Below, piece by piece: positions 41,750-49,023 of a stretch of 64,000 nucleotides of DNA; the first letter of the stretch is position 1, and each line of letters starts with the position of its first letter. Origin of the DNA: Streptomyces sp. NBC_01298 (lineage in GTDB: Bacteria > Actinomycetota > Actinomycetes > Streptomycetales > Streptomycetaceae); the NCBI RefSeq assembly GCF_035978755.1, contig NZ_CP108414.1, positions 6,200,001 to 6,264,000 on the forward strand. Reading direction: 5' to 3'. The notes below the pieces were generated by a model. It did no database searches and was not told the origin of the DNA. It was given only the letters and a program-made list of their open reading frames with translations. A program made the position numbers and the translations under genes.

Positions 41750-43345
41750 TCAGAGCTGGGCTTCCCAGGTCAGGGTGGTGCCCCGGGTACCTGACTCCGT
41801 GCGGCCGTCGTCGGAGACGGTGAGGCGGACCCGGCTGGGGACCGCGTCGACCTCGACTTCGATGGCGGTGACCTCCGCGCGGCGGTGGGCCGCGGCCAGG
41901 GCTCCGCGCAGGGCGGAGAGGAGGTCGCCCGCGACGGGCTCCGTCAGCAGCGCGTCCACCGTGCCCGCGAAGTGCACCGACGGCTGGAAGCCCAGCAGGA
42001 CCGCCGCCCCGCCGGTCTCCCGCAGGACCCGGCCCCGGAAGGTGGTCGGGGCGTCCGTCGGCGGCTGCTGGAGGGCGAAGATGGCCGTGCGGACCTCCTG
42101 GATGGTGGAGTCGAGCTCGTCCACGGCGCGGCCCAGCTCCTCGCCGACGGTGTCCCCGGCCGGTGCCTTGGCGGAGCGGCGCCGGGTGCTCTCCAGCATC
42201 ATCTCCGTCGCGAACAGCCGCTGGACCACCAGATCGTGGAGGTCGCGGGCGATGCGGTCCCGGTCCTCGTAGACCGCCAGCTGCTCCCGGTCGTGCTGCG
42301 CGTCCGCCAGGACCAGGGCCAGCGCGGCCTGGGAGGCGAACTGCGAGGCCAGCAGCCGGTCGACGGCGTCGTAGGCGGGGCCGCCGCGGACGCGCGGCAG
42401 GGCGAGCGTGCCGATGAGCTGGCCGCCGCTCTGGAGGGGCAGCATCATGCTCGGGCCGAAGCGCTCGCGCACGTGCGTGGTCATCCGGGGGTCCGTCGCC
42501 GAGTCCTCTATGAAGACCGGCTCGCCGCCCAGGAGCTGTTCCAGGACCGCCGAGCCCGGGGCGATGGCCGTGCCCACCAGGTCGCCGGGGTCCCCCTGCG
42601 TGGAGGCGGCCACGATCTCCATGCCGCCCTCGGGGGTCGGCTGGAGGACGACCCCGGCCGCGGCGTCGGCCAGCAGCCGGGCCCGTTCGGCCACGCACAT
42701 CAGCGCGTCCGCCGCCGGACGGCCCGCCAGCAGGGTCGTGGTCACGGCGGCGGCGCCCTCGATCCAGCGCTCCCGGCGGCGCGCGGTCTCGTACAGCCGG
42801 GCGTTGCCGATCGCTATGCCCGCCTGCGAGGCCAGGACGCGCAGCAGCGCGAGGTCCTCGTCCGTGAACGGGCCGCCGCCCCGCTTGTCGGTGAGGTAGA
42901 GGTTGCCGAAGACCTCGGTGTGGACCCGGATCGGGACGCCGAGGAAACCCTTCATCGGGGGGTGTCCCGGCGGGAAGCCCGCGGCGCGGGGGTCCTGGTT
43001 CAGGTCCTCCAGCACGAGCGGGCGCGGGTCGGTGATCAGGGAGCCGATCAGGCCGGTACGGCCGTCCGGCAGGTGGGGGATCGCCGCCCTCTCGGCCTCG
43101 GTCATGCCGGACGTGAAGAGCTCGGTCAGCCGGAGGCGCTCGGGGTCGACGACCCCGAGCGCTCCGTACCGTGCCGCGCAGAGCTCGGTCGCCGAATCCA
43201 CGATGTGCTGGAGGGTGGCCCGCAGTTCGAGTTCGGAGCCGACGCTGAGGACCGCCTCCAGGAGGACGGGCAGGCTGGCCGCCTGTCGGGCGGCGACGCC
43301 CTGCCCGTCCCCGGGGGCCGGCGGGGGTGGACCGGCGTGCGTCAT
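41750..43345 (-). CDS. GAF-domain histidine-kinase-like protein with degenerate ATPase domain
   Basis: A 531-residue cytoplasmic protein: two GAF domains (about 30-175 and 195-345) like DevS/DosT, then a HisKA_3 dimerisation helix with an intact H-box (RDRIARDLHDLVVQRLFA). The ATPase part is abnormal. The N-box region reads SALRGALAAAHRRAEVT, without the Asn of the usual SNxxRHA, and after VSDDGR the chain jumps to GTRGTTLTWEAQL, lacking the GxG lid and G2 box. It is therefore unlikely to bind ATP normally and may act as a phospho-acceptor or scaffold. It overlaps the MreB-like gene by ATGA and is translated after it. No response regulator gene is adjacent. Confidence 0.85.
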   Translation of the reverse strand: MTHAGPPPPAPGDGQGVAARQAASLPVLLEAVLSVGSELELRATLQHIVDSATELCAARYGALGVVDPERLRLTELFTSGMTEAERAAIPHLPDGRTGLIGSLITDPRPLVLEDLNQDPRAAGFPPGHPPMKGFLGVPIRVHTEVFGNLYLTDKRGGGPFTDEDLALLRVLASQAGIAIGNARLYETARRRERWIEGAAAVTTTLLAGRPAADALMCVAERARLLADAAAGVVLQPTPEGGMEIVAASTQGDPGDLVGTAIAPGSAVLEQLLGGEPVFIEDSATDPRMTTHVRERFGPSMMLPLQSGGQLIGTLALPRVRGGPAYDAVDRLLASQFASQAALALVLADAQHDREQLAVYEDRDRIARDLHDLVVQRLFATEMMLESTRRRSAKAPAGDTVGEELGRAVDELDSTIQEVRTAIFALQQPPTDAPTTFRGRVLRETGGAAVLLGFQPSVHFAGTVDALLTEPVAGDLLSALRGALAAAHRRAEVTAIEVEVDAVPSRVRLTVSDDGRTESGTRGTTLTWEAQL

Positions 43346-44379
43346 TCGGCCAGGGGGTTCAGAACCATGGGGGAGATCTTCCCTTCGATCATCATGCCGA
43401 GGCCCAGTACCGCGCAGACGTCCGGCCGTTCGGCGATGGCCACGGGCATGCCGGTCGCGTCGCGGAGCATCTGGTCCAGGCCCGGCAGCAGGGCGCTGCC
43501 ACCCACCATCATGATCCCCCGGTCCGTCAGATCGGCCACCAGGTCCGGCGGGCAGTCGCGCAGCACCTTGCCGATGCCGTCGAGCACGGCGGTCAGCGGG
43601 GTGTAGATGGCGTCGCGGACGGCCGCGGTGTCCACGGTGACGGAGCGGGCCAGTCCGGTGGACACGTCGCGGCCGTGGATGAGGGTGGAGGCCGGGCCCT
43701 CGGCGGTGATGCCGTTCCCGTGCAGGGCCAGCTGGAGCGGGCGGACGGCCTGGCTGGGCAGCATCAGCTCGTGCGCGTGGCGCAGGTGCTGGACGACGGC
43801 GTGGTCGATGGCCTCGCCGCCGACCGGGATCCGTACGGCGGTGACGATCGAGCCGAGGGAGAGGACGGCGACCTGGGTGGCGGCGGCCCCGCACACCATG
43901 ATCATCGTCGCGGTCGGCTGCTCCACGGGCAGTCCGCAGCCGACGGCCGCCGCGATCAGGGTGTCGACGAGTTCGACGCGCCGGGCTCCGAGTCCGACCA
44001 TCGTCTCCACCGCCGCGCGCTGGGCGAGCGGGTCGGCGTCGTGCGGGGTGCAGGCGGCGGCCCGCAGCCGGGGCTTGCGGCGCAGGGCGCGCCGCAGCTT
44101 CTCGCCGAGGAGGTGGCGCAGCATGCGCTGGGCCATCTCGATGTCGACGACGGTGCCGCCGGAGACGGGGCGGACGACACGGATGTAGTCGGGCGTGCGG
44201 CCGGTCATCCGCTCGGCGAAGGTGCCGACGGCGATGAGTGCGCCGGTCCGCGTGTTCACGGCGGCGACACTGGGCTCGTCCACGACCAGGCCGAGGCCCT
44301 TGACGTAGACGCGGGTCCTGGCCGCTCCGAGGTCGACGGCCACGTGGCAGCGGCGCAACTGCTCAAGACTGACGGTCAC
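43342..44379 (-). CDS. MreB-like actin-fold protein with degenerate ATPase motif
   Basis: A 345-residue protein of MreB length and order: phosphate-1 HVAVDLGAARTRVYVKGLG, then DEPSVAAVNTRTG, RMTGRTPDYIRVVRPV, and adenosine motif RGIMMVGGSALLPGLDQML. The phosphate-2 loop, which in MreB reads DIGGGTTE, is here VCGAAATQ (about residues 162-169), so the metal-binding Asp, two glycines and the catalytic Glu are lost. It probably does not hydrolyse ATP like MreB. It is not beside mreC/mreD, so it is an extra paralogue; Streptomyces is known to have MreB, Mbl and a third divergent homologue. GGGAGGA lies 6 nt before the GTG. It is translationally coupled to the GAF kinase-like protein. Confidence 0.85.
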   Translation of the reverse strand: MTVSLEQLRRCHVAVDLGAARTRVYVKGLGLVVDEPSVAAVNTRTGALIAVGTFAERMTGRTPDYIRVVRPVSGGTVVDIEMAQRMLRHLLGEKLRRALRRKPRLRAAACTPHDADPLAQRAAVETMVGLGARRVELVDTLIAAAVGCGLPVEQPTATMIMVCGAAATQVAVLSLGSIVTAVRIPVGGEAIDHAVVQHLRHAHELMLPSQAVRPLQLALHGNGITAEGPASTLIHGRDVSTGLARSVTVDTAAVRDAIYTPLTAVLDGIGKVLRDCPPDLVADLTDRGIMMVGGSALLPGLDQMLRDATGMPVAIAERPDVCAVLGLGMMIEGKISPMVLNPLAE

Positions 44380-44445
44380 GGCAGATCCTCCCGAGAGCAC
44401 TGACGCAAGAAGACCGGCGGGTGCCGGTCACACTTCGTATCTTCT

Positions 44446-44460
44446 CGGGTGAATTACCCG
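44446..44460. promoter_or_regulatory. Inverted repeat in the mreB-like / lipase divergent region
   Basis: CGGGT-GAATT-ACCCG is a perfect 5-bp inverted repeat in a 242-bp region that drives both the mreB-like operon and the secreted lipase. A second pair, CGTATCTT and GAGATACG, flanks it at greater distance. Role unknown. Confidence 0.35.
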
Positions 44461-44621
44461 TATTGCCCGATTTGATGCTCCGGGTGGGGGGTGTCGTGAG
44501 ATACGGAAGGGTCACGAGGGGTGCGGGTGAGTGCTGCACGGGGGTGGAATTCTGCGACGCCAGGCGCGACCATGCCCGCACCCATCGTGCTACTCGTGCG
44601 TAACAAGGTAAAGGGGACTCG

Positions 44622-45368
44622 ATGCTGACGGTCCGCCAGCGACTGCTCGCCCTTCTGACGCTCTGCCTGGCGCTGCTCGCGGCGCCCGCGCTCCCGGCCC
44701 AGGCCTCCGGGGCGTCCCCGGGGGCATCCTCCGGCGCGCTTTCCGGCTCCGGCGTGCTTTCCGGATCGGCCGTCGCGCGCAATCCGGTGGTCTTCGTGCA
44801 CGGCTACAACGCCGACCCCGGCGTCTGGGGTTCCCTGCGCGAGGACCTGCGCGCCGACGGGTACGCAGACTCCGAGCTCTTCTCCTTCGGCTACGACACC
44901 CACCAGTCCGTCAACGAGGTCCTCTCCGGACGGCTCGCCGCGTACGTGGACGAGGTCCGCCGGCAGACCGGCGCCGCCCGGGTGGACCTGGTCGCGCACT
45001 CCTTCGGCTCGCTGGTCACCCGCTGGTACGTGAAGTTCGGCGGCGGCGGTCCGTACGTGGACCGCTGGGTCTCCCTCGCCGGCCCCAACCGCGGCACCTC
45101 CACCGCCTGGGCCTGCGCCCTGTGGGACCAGGCCTGCCGGGACATGACCCCCGGCTCGTACGTGGTCAAGAACCTGAACTCCGGCGACGAGACCCCCGGC
45201 GCGGTGCGGTACGCCACCTTCTGGTCGAACTGCGACGAGGTCATCAACCCCGACGACAGCGTCCCGCTCACCGGGGCGACCAACACCCCGGTCGGCTGCC
45301 TCAAGCACAACGACCTGCTCGGCGACGACCCCACCTCGGCGGGCGTACGGGCCTTCCTGCGGTCCTAA
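44622..45368 (+). CDS. Secreted triacylglycerol lipase/esterase
   Basis: A 248-residue exported alpha/beta hydrolase. The signal peptide (RQRLLALLTLCLALLAAPAL, cleavage near AQASG) is followed by a Ser/Gly linker. The oxyanion strand is NPVVFVHGYNADPGVWGSL, the nucleophile elbow is LVAHSFGSLV (Ser), and the catalytic Asp and His are probably in VINPDDSVPL and CLKHNDLLG. Four cysteines near the C-terminal half (WACALWDQACRD, SNCDE, GCLK) could form disulfides. It matches the class 2 lipase family. AAAGGGG precedes the ATG. The stop overlaps the convergent gene by CTAA. Confidence 0.9.
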   Translation: MLTVRQRLLALLTLCLALLAAPALPAQASGASPGASSGALSGSGVLSGSAVARNPVVFVHGYNADPGVWGSLREDLRADGYADSELFSFGYDTHQSVNEVLSGRLAAYVDEVRRQTGAARVDLVAHSFGSLVTRWYVKFGGGGPYVDRWVSLAGPNRGTSTAWACALWDQACRDMTPGSYVVKNLNSGDETPGAVRYATFWSNCDEVINPDDSVPLTGATNTPVGCLKHNDLLGDDPTSAGVRAFLRS

Positions 45369-45967
45369 CCCGGCTCCGGGAGGTCCGCCACGGTGACCTC
45401 CTGGAGCAGGCCGTACGTGAACTCCGCGACGCAGGCCCGCCCCGACGCGGTGAACGCGAGCCGCCACCGCGTCGGGGCGGTGCCCTCCATCGGGCGGACC
45501 GGCGCGAAGGCCCGCGCCACCTCGTCGACCGTCGCCGACCAGGGCAGCAGGTCCTCGGGCGACTCCAGTACGGGACCGGGCGCGCCCGGAGCCCGGACCA
45601 GCCACTCGTTCCACACGGCCCCGTCCGGCGCGGCGAGCACCTCGAAGCGGAGGCCGGGCCACAGCGGCACCGGCCACAGCAGGGCCTCGCACGTCAGATC
45701 GCCGATCGTGCGCGGGGAGACGGCCTCGGGCGGGCCGAGCACCGAGCGGTAGCGGGCCAGGGCGCCCCGCGAACGCGGCGACCGGACCATGGCCTGCCAG
45801 CGCTTGTTGGCCTCCCGCTGCTCGGCGAGGGAGGCGCCGAGCAGCCGGCGGGCCTCCTCCGCGAGTCCCGGCTGGAAGTCCGCCATCCGGCGCAGCAGCA
45901 CCAGTTGGAAGCCGGCGGGGCCGAAGGGGCCCGGCGTGAGGGGCGGTGTTCCCGGCGTCCTGGTCAT
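45365..45967 (-). CDS. Hypothetical cytoplasmic protein
   Basis: A 200-residue protein without signal or membrane helix. It has an N-terminal helical part (ADFQPGLAEEARRLLGASLAEQ) and a C-terminal beta-rich part that ends in AEFTYGLLQEVTVADLPEPG. I do not recognise a family. The ATG at 45967 has GGAAGG about 9 nt upstream. It converges on the lipase gene with a 4-bp stop-codon overlap. Confidence 0.72.
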   Translation of the reverse strand: MTRTPGTPPLTPGPFGPAGFQLVLLRRMADFQPGLAEEARRLLGASLAEQREANKRWQAMVRSPRSRGALARYRSVLGPPEAVSPRTIGDLTCEALLWPVPLWPGLRFEVLAAPDGAVWNEWLVRAPGAPGPVLESPEDLLPWSATVDEVARAFAPVRPMEGTAPTRWRLAFTASGRACVAEFTYGLLQEVTVADLPEPG

Positions 45968-46046
45968 GGAGCCAAGCCTTCCACACAGGATCCTCACGAT
46001 CCCGGTATACGGCCGTTGTGAGCGAACGCGTAGCCTGCGGGGCGCC

Positions 46047-46805
46047 ATGGACTATTGCATCGCCTGCCGCAGGTACCTCAACGGTGCGCTGGCGTGCGCC
46101 GGATGCGGGACCCCGGCGGAACACCTGAGATCCGCCGCGCCCGCAGTGCCCGCCGCGCCCGCCCCCGCTTTCGGGAGCGACCCGGCCGCGCTCGCCGACG
46201 TGTACGCCGACTCCCTCGTCGTGCTGTCCGGAGAACGGGGGCAAGGCCGGGGGCGGGGCCAGGGCCGCGCCGCCGACCGCCGCCGCGCCGGACACCGCCG
46301 ACGCCGCCGGACCGCGCTCACCGTGGGACTCGGGCTGATGCTCGCCGCCGGAGCCACCCTGGGCCTGGCCCGGCTGGCGGTCGACGGGGAGCGCACCGAC
46401 CGGGCGGCGACGGTGGTGCTGACCGACGACGCGGGGCCTGCGGAGCCGGCTCCGCTGCCCGGTCTGACGGACGAGCCCGCCGCGCCCTCGGGTACGGCTT
46501 CGACGAAGGGCCCGGTGAAGGGCACGGCCGGGAGTGCGAAGCCGGGCGGGACCGGACGGAGCACCGGGGCCTCCACGGAGGGGGCGTCCGGCTCCGCCTC
46601 CGGGGCGGGGCCGTCGCGGAGCGCTTCCCGGACTCCCTCGTCCGCTGCTCCGAGCACATCGGGGTCCAGCGGATCCGCGTCTCCCAGCAAGAGCGCGAAC
46701 CCGAAGGGCCCCAAGGGGAAGCCCGGGAAGCAGTCCCCGCCTCCGCCCCCGCCCCCGTCCCCGTCCCCGACGCCGACCCGTGACTGCTGGTGGATCTTCT
46801 GCTGA
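46047..46805 (+). CDS. Zinc-ribbon membrane protein with Pro/Ser-rich tail
   Basis: A 252-residue protein. Residues 1-22 form a CxxC zinc ribbon (MDYCIACRRYLNGALACAGCG). An Arg-rich stretch (RRAGHRRRRRTALTV) leads into one membrane helix (LTVGLGLMLAAGATLGLARL). After the helix comes a long low-complexity Ser/Thr/Pro/Gly region ending in a Pro run and DCWWIFC. A cytoplasmic ribbon with an extracellular, wall-spanning tail is the simplest topology. Similar 'MDYC..C' proteins occur in many Streptomyces but their job is unknown. TAGCCT lies 10 nt before the ATG, so any leader would be very short. Confidence 0.75.
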   Translation: MDYCIACRRYLNGALACAGCGTPAEHLRSAAPAVPAAPAPAFGSDPAALADVYADSLVVLSGERGQGRGRGQGRAADRRRAGHRRRRRTALTVGLGLMLAAGATLGLARLAVDGERTDRAATVVLTDDAGPAEPAPLPGLTDEPAAPSGTASTKGPVKGTAGSAKPGGTGRSTGASTEGASGSASGAGPSRSASRTPSSAAPSTSGSSGSASPSKSANPKGPKGKPGKQSPPPPPPPSPSPTPTRDCWWIFC

Positions 46806-46856
46806 GGGGCTGACCGCCGACCGCCTCCGGTCGGCCCGGCCTCCGCCCCGCGAGGC

Positions 46857-47279
46857 TCAGCCCAGCATCCGCCTGAGCAGGTCCCGCAGGACCGCGCGCT
46901 CGGCCGCGGTGAGCCCGGCCAGCGGCTCCCGGGCGAAGTCCAGCGACTCGCGGAGCCGGTCGGCGGTCTGCAGGCCCTCCTCGGTGGGCGCGGCGAGCTT
47001 CACCCGGCGGTCTGCCGGGTCGGGGCGGCGCTCGACCAGCCCGCGGGTCTCCAGGCGGTCCACGATCCCGGTGATGTTCGACGGCTCGCACCGCAGCTTC
47101 TGCGCGATCTTGCGCATCGGCATCGGGTCCAGGGAGAGCAGGTTCAGCACGCGGGCCTGGGCGCCGGTGAGCTGGTGGCTGGAGGCCGCGTGCTCGTACT
47201 CCTGGTGGTAGCGGGCCACGACGTCGCCGATGAGCTCGACGACCTCGAGGGTCAGGGGGTCTGCGCGACGACTGGGCAT
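46857..47279 (-). CDS. MarR-family transcriptional regulator
   Basis: A 140-residue winged-helix regulator. The recognition region is MRKIAQKLRCEPSNITGIVDRLETRGLVERRPDPADRRVK in consecutive pieces, with the family DxRR wing. Its single cysteine sits in the DNA-binding helix (LRCEPSN), not near the N-terminus as in OhrR. It is divergent from an oxidoreductase gene followed by an Ohr gene, so it probably controls a redox or electrophile response. The ATG follows TACGCT by 6 nt without a ribosome binding site. Confidence 0.88.
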   Translation of the reverse strand: MPSRRADPLTLEVVELIGDVVARYHQEYEHAASSHQLTGAQARVLNLLSLDPMPMRKIAQKLRCEPSNITGIVDRLETRGLVERRPDPADRRVKLAAPTEEGLQTADRLRESLDFAREPLAGLTAAERAVLRDLLRRMLG

Positions 47280-47350
47280 GGATCCAGCGTACCCATTTAC
47301 TTGACAACATGAAATATCCAGGCGCATGGTTGTTTCACGTTGTGAAGCAT
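47280..47350. promoter_or_regulatory. Divergent promoter and MarR-type operator
   Basis: Leftward, TACGCT (rc of 47286-47291) gives a leaderless -10 for the MarR gene. Rightward, TTGACA (47301-47306) and CATGGT (47325-47330) are spaced 18 bp. Just downstream, TTCAC-GTT-GTGAA (47334-47346) is a perfect inverted repeat, well placed for a repressor to block the rightward promoter. Confidence 0.5.
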
Positions 47351-47377
47351 TTCCTCCCCTCATCCCAGGAGCACCCC

Positions 47378-48400
47378 ATGTCCCAGATCCCCGCCGTCAG
47401 CCGCGAGTGGCACCTCGTCCGCCGCCCGCAGGGCTGGCCCGTCGCCGAGGACTTCGCCCTGCGCGAGGTACCGGTGAACGCCGAGCCCGCCGCCGGCCGG
47501 ATCCTGGTGCGCAACCTCCACATGTCCGTGGACCCGTACATGCGCGGCCGGATGAACGACGTGAAGTCCTACATCCCGCCGTTCCAGCTCAACCAGCCCA
47601 TGGACGGCGGCGCGGTCGGCGAGGTCGTGGCCTCGGCCGACGAGCGCTTCGCGGTCGGCGACCACGTGCTGCACGGTCTGGGCTGGCGCGAGTACGCGGA
47701 CGTGGACGCCAGGCACGCCACCCCCGTGGACGCCTCGCTCGCCCCGCTCTCCGCCTACCTCGGCGTCCTCGGCATGCCGGGCCTGACCGCCTACGCCGGG
47801 CTCCTGGAGGTCGCCTCCTTCAAGGAGGGCGACTCCGTCTTCGTCTCCGGCGCCGCCGGAGCGGTCGGCAGCCTCGTCGGCCAGTTCGCGAAGATCAAGG
47901 GCGCCTCCCGGGTGATCGGCTCCGCCGGCTCCGACGAGAAGGTGACGCTCCTCACGGAGAAGTACGGTTTCGACGCCGCCTTCAACTACAAGAGCGGCCC
48001 CGTCGCGGACCAGCTGAAGGAGGCCGCGCCCGAGGGCATCGACGTCTACTTCGACAACGTCGGCGGCGACCACCTGGAGGCCGCCATCTCCTCCCTGAAC
48101 GTGCACGGCCGGGCCACCCTGTGCGGGGCCATCGCCCAGTACAACGCCACGGAGCCGGTGCCCGGGCCGCGCAACCTCGCCCTCGTCATCGGCAAGCGGC
48201 TGCGCCTGCAGGGCGTGCTGGTCGGAGACCACGCGGGACTGCAGCCGCAGTTCGTCCAGGACGTGGCCGGCTGGCTGCGTTCCGGGCAGCTCGTCGCCGA
48301 CGAGACGGTCGTGCGGGGAGTGGAGAACGCCACCGACGCCTTCCTCGGAATGCTGCGCGGCGACAACACCGGAAAGATGATCGTTTCTTTCACCGGTTAG
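47378..48400 (+). CDS. NADP-dependent zinc-free alcohol dehydrogenase family (enone/alkenal reductase-like)
   Basis: A 340-residue medium-chain dehydrogenase/reductase. The substrate region contains NLHMSVDPYMRGRMNDVKSY, diagnostic for the 2-alkenal reductase / CurA branch. The cofactor fold has VFVSGAAGAVGSLVGQFAKIKG and RVIGSAGSDEKV, then DVYFDNVGGDHLEAA and GRATLCGAIAQYN. No catalytic zinc ligands are present. It likely reduces activated C=C bonds of reactive enals or enones with NADPH. AGGAG stands 7 nt before the ATG. It is divergent from the MarR regulator and followed by Ohr. Confidence 0.92.
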   Translation: MSQIPAVSREWHLVRRPQGWPVAEDFALREVPVNAEPAAGRILVRNLHMSVDPYMRGRMNDVKSYIPPFQLNQPMDGGAVGEVVASADERFAVGDHVLHGLGWREYADVDARHATPVDASLAPLSAYLGVLGMPGLTAYAGLLEVASFKEGDSVFVSGAAGAVGSLVGQFAKIKGASRVIGSAGSDEKVTLLTEKYGFDAAFNYKSGPVADQLKEAAPEGIDVYFDNVGGDHLEAAISSLNVHGRATLCGAIAQYNATEPVPGPRNLALVIGKRLRLQGVLVGDHAGLQPQFVQDVAGWLRSGQLVADETVVRGVENATDAFLGMLRGDNTGKMIVSFTG

Positions 48401-48465
48401 GCTCACTCCACACCGCCGTGACGCGTGGGCGCGAGTCCCGGCGATTACCAGGAGGATTTCCTTAC

Positions 48466-48888
48466 ATGTCCATCCAGCAGTCCGACGTCGCGTACACCGC
48501 CATTGCCACCGCCGAGAACGGCCGTGACGGTCGCGTCGCCACCAACGACGGTCGCCTCGACGTCGTCGTGAACCCGCCGAAGGAGCTCGGTGGCAGCGGC
48601 GAGGGCACCAACCCCGAGCAGCTGTTCGCCGCCGGCTACAGCGCCTGCTTCCAGGGTGCGCTCGGCGTCGTCGCCCGCAACGAGAACGCCGACATCACCG
48701 GCTCCACGGTCACCGCCGAGGTCGGCATCGGCAAGAACGACGACGGCTTCGGCATCATCGTCAAGATCTCGGCCTCCATCCCGAACGTGGACGCGGCCAC
48801 CGCCAAGGACCTCATCGAGAAGGCCCACCAGGTCTGCCCGTACTCCAAGGCGACCCGCGGCAACATCACGGTCGAGCTCGCGGTCTGA
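48466..48888 (+). CDS. Organic hydroperoxide resistance protein, Ohr
   Basis: A 140-residue OsmC/Ohr peroxidase. Both catalytic cysteines are in the family motifs: AAGYSACFQGAL (peroxidatic Cys) and AHQVCPYSKAT (resolving Cys). It opens with the expected SDVAYTAIATAENGRDG strand. It reduces organic hydroperoxides to alcohols with dithiol help. AGGAGG lies 11 nt before the ATG. The 65-bp gap from the alkenal-reductase-like gene and absence of a terminator suggest co-transcription under MarR control. Confidence 0.94.
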   Translation: MSIQQSDVAYTAIATAENGRDGRVATNDGRLDVVVNPPKELGGSGEGTNPEQLFAAGYSACFQGALGVVARNENADITGSTVTAEVGIGKNDDGFGIIVKISASIPNVDAATAKDLIEKAHQVCPYSKATRGNITVELAV

Positions 48889-48940
48889 TCTCCGACCCGC
48901 TCGACCGGTTCGGCCGGTTGATCCGGTCCGTGCCGTACGT

Positions 48941-48976
48941 CGAAGGCCGCACCCAGGCACCGGGGTGCGGCCTTCG
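48941..48976 (+). terminator. Strong hairpin terminator after ohr
   Basis: CGAAGGCCGCACCC and GGGTGCGGCCTTCG pair perfectly over 14 bp around an 8-nt loop. It lies 52 bp after the ohr stop. Confidence 0.85.
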
Positions 48977-49011
48977 TCATGCCCGGCGTCCGCCCGTCCG
49001 GGCGCCCGCCC

Positions 49012-49017
49012 TAAACT
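49012..49017 (+). promoter_or_regulatory. -10 box TAAACT for a leaderless transcript
   Basis: TAAACT lies 6 nt before the ATG at 49024. GGACCC between them is not a ribosome binding site at usable spacing. Confidence 0.5.
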
Positions 49018-49023
49018 GGACCC

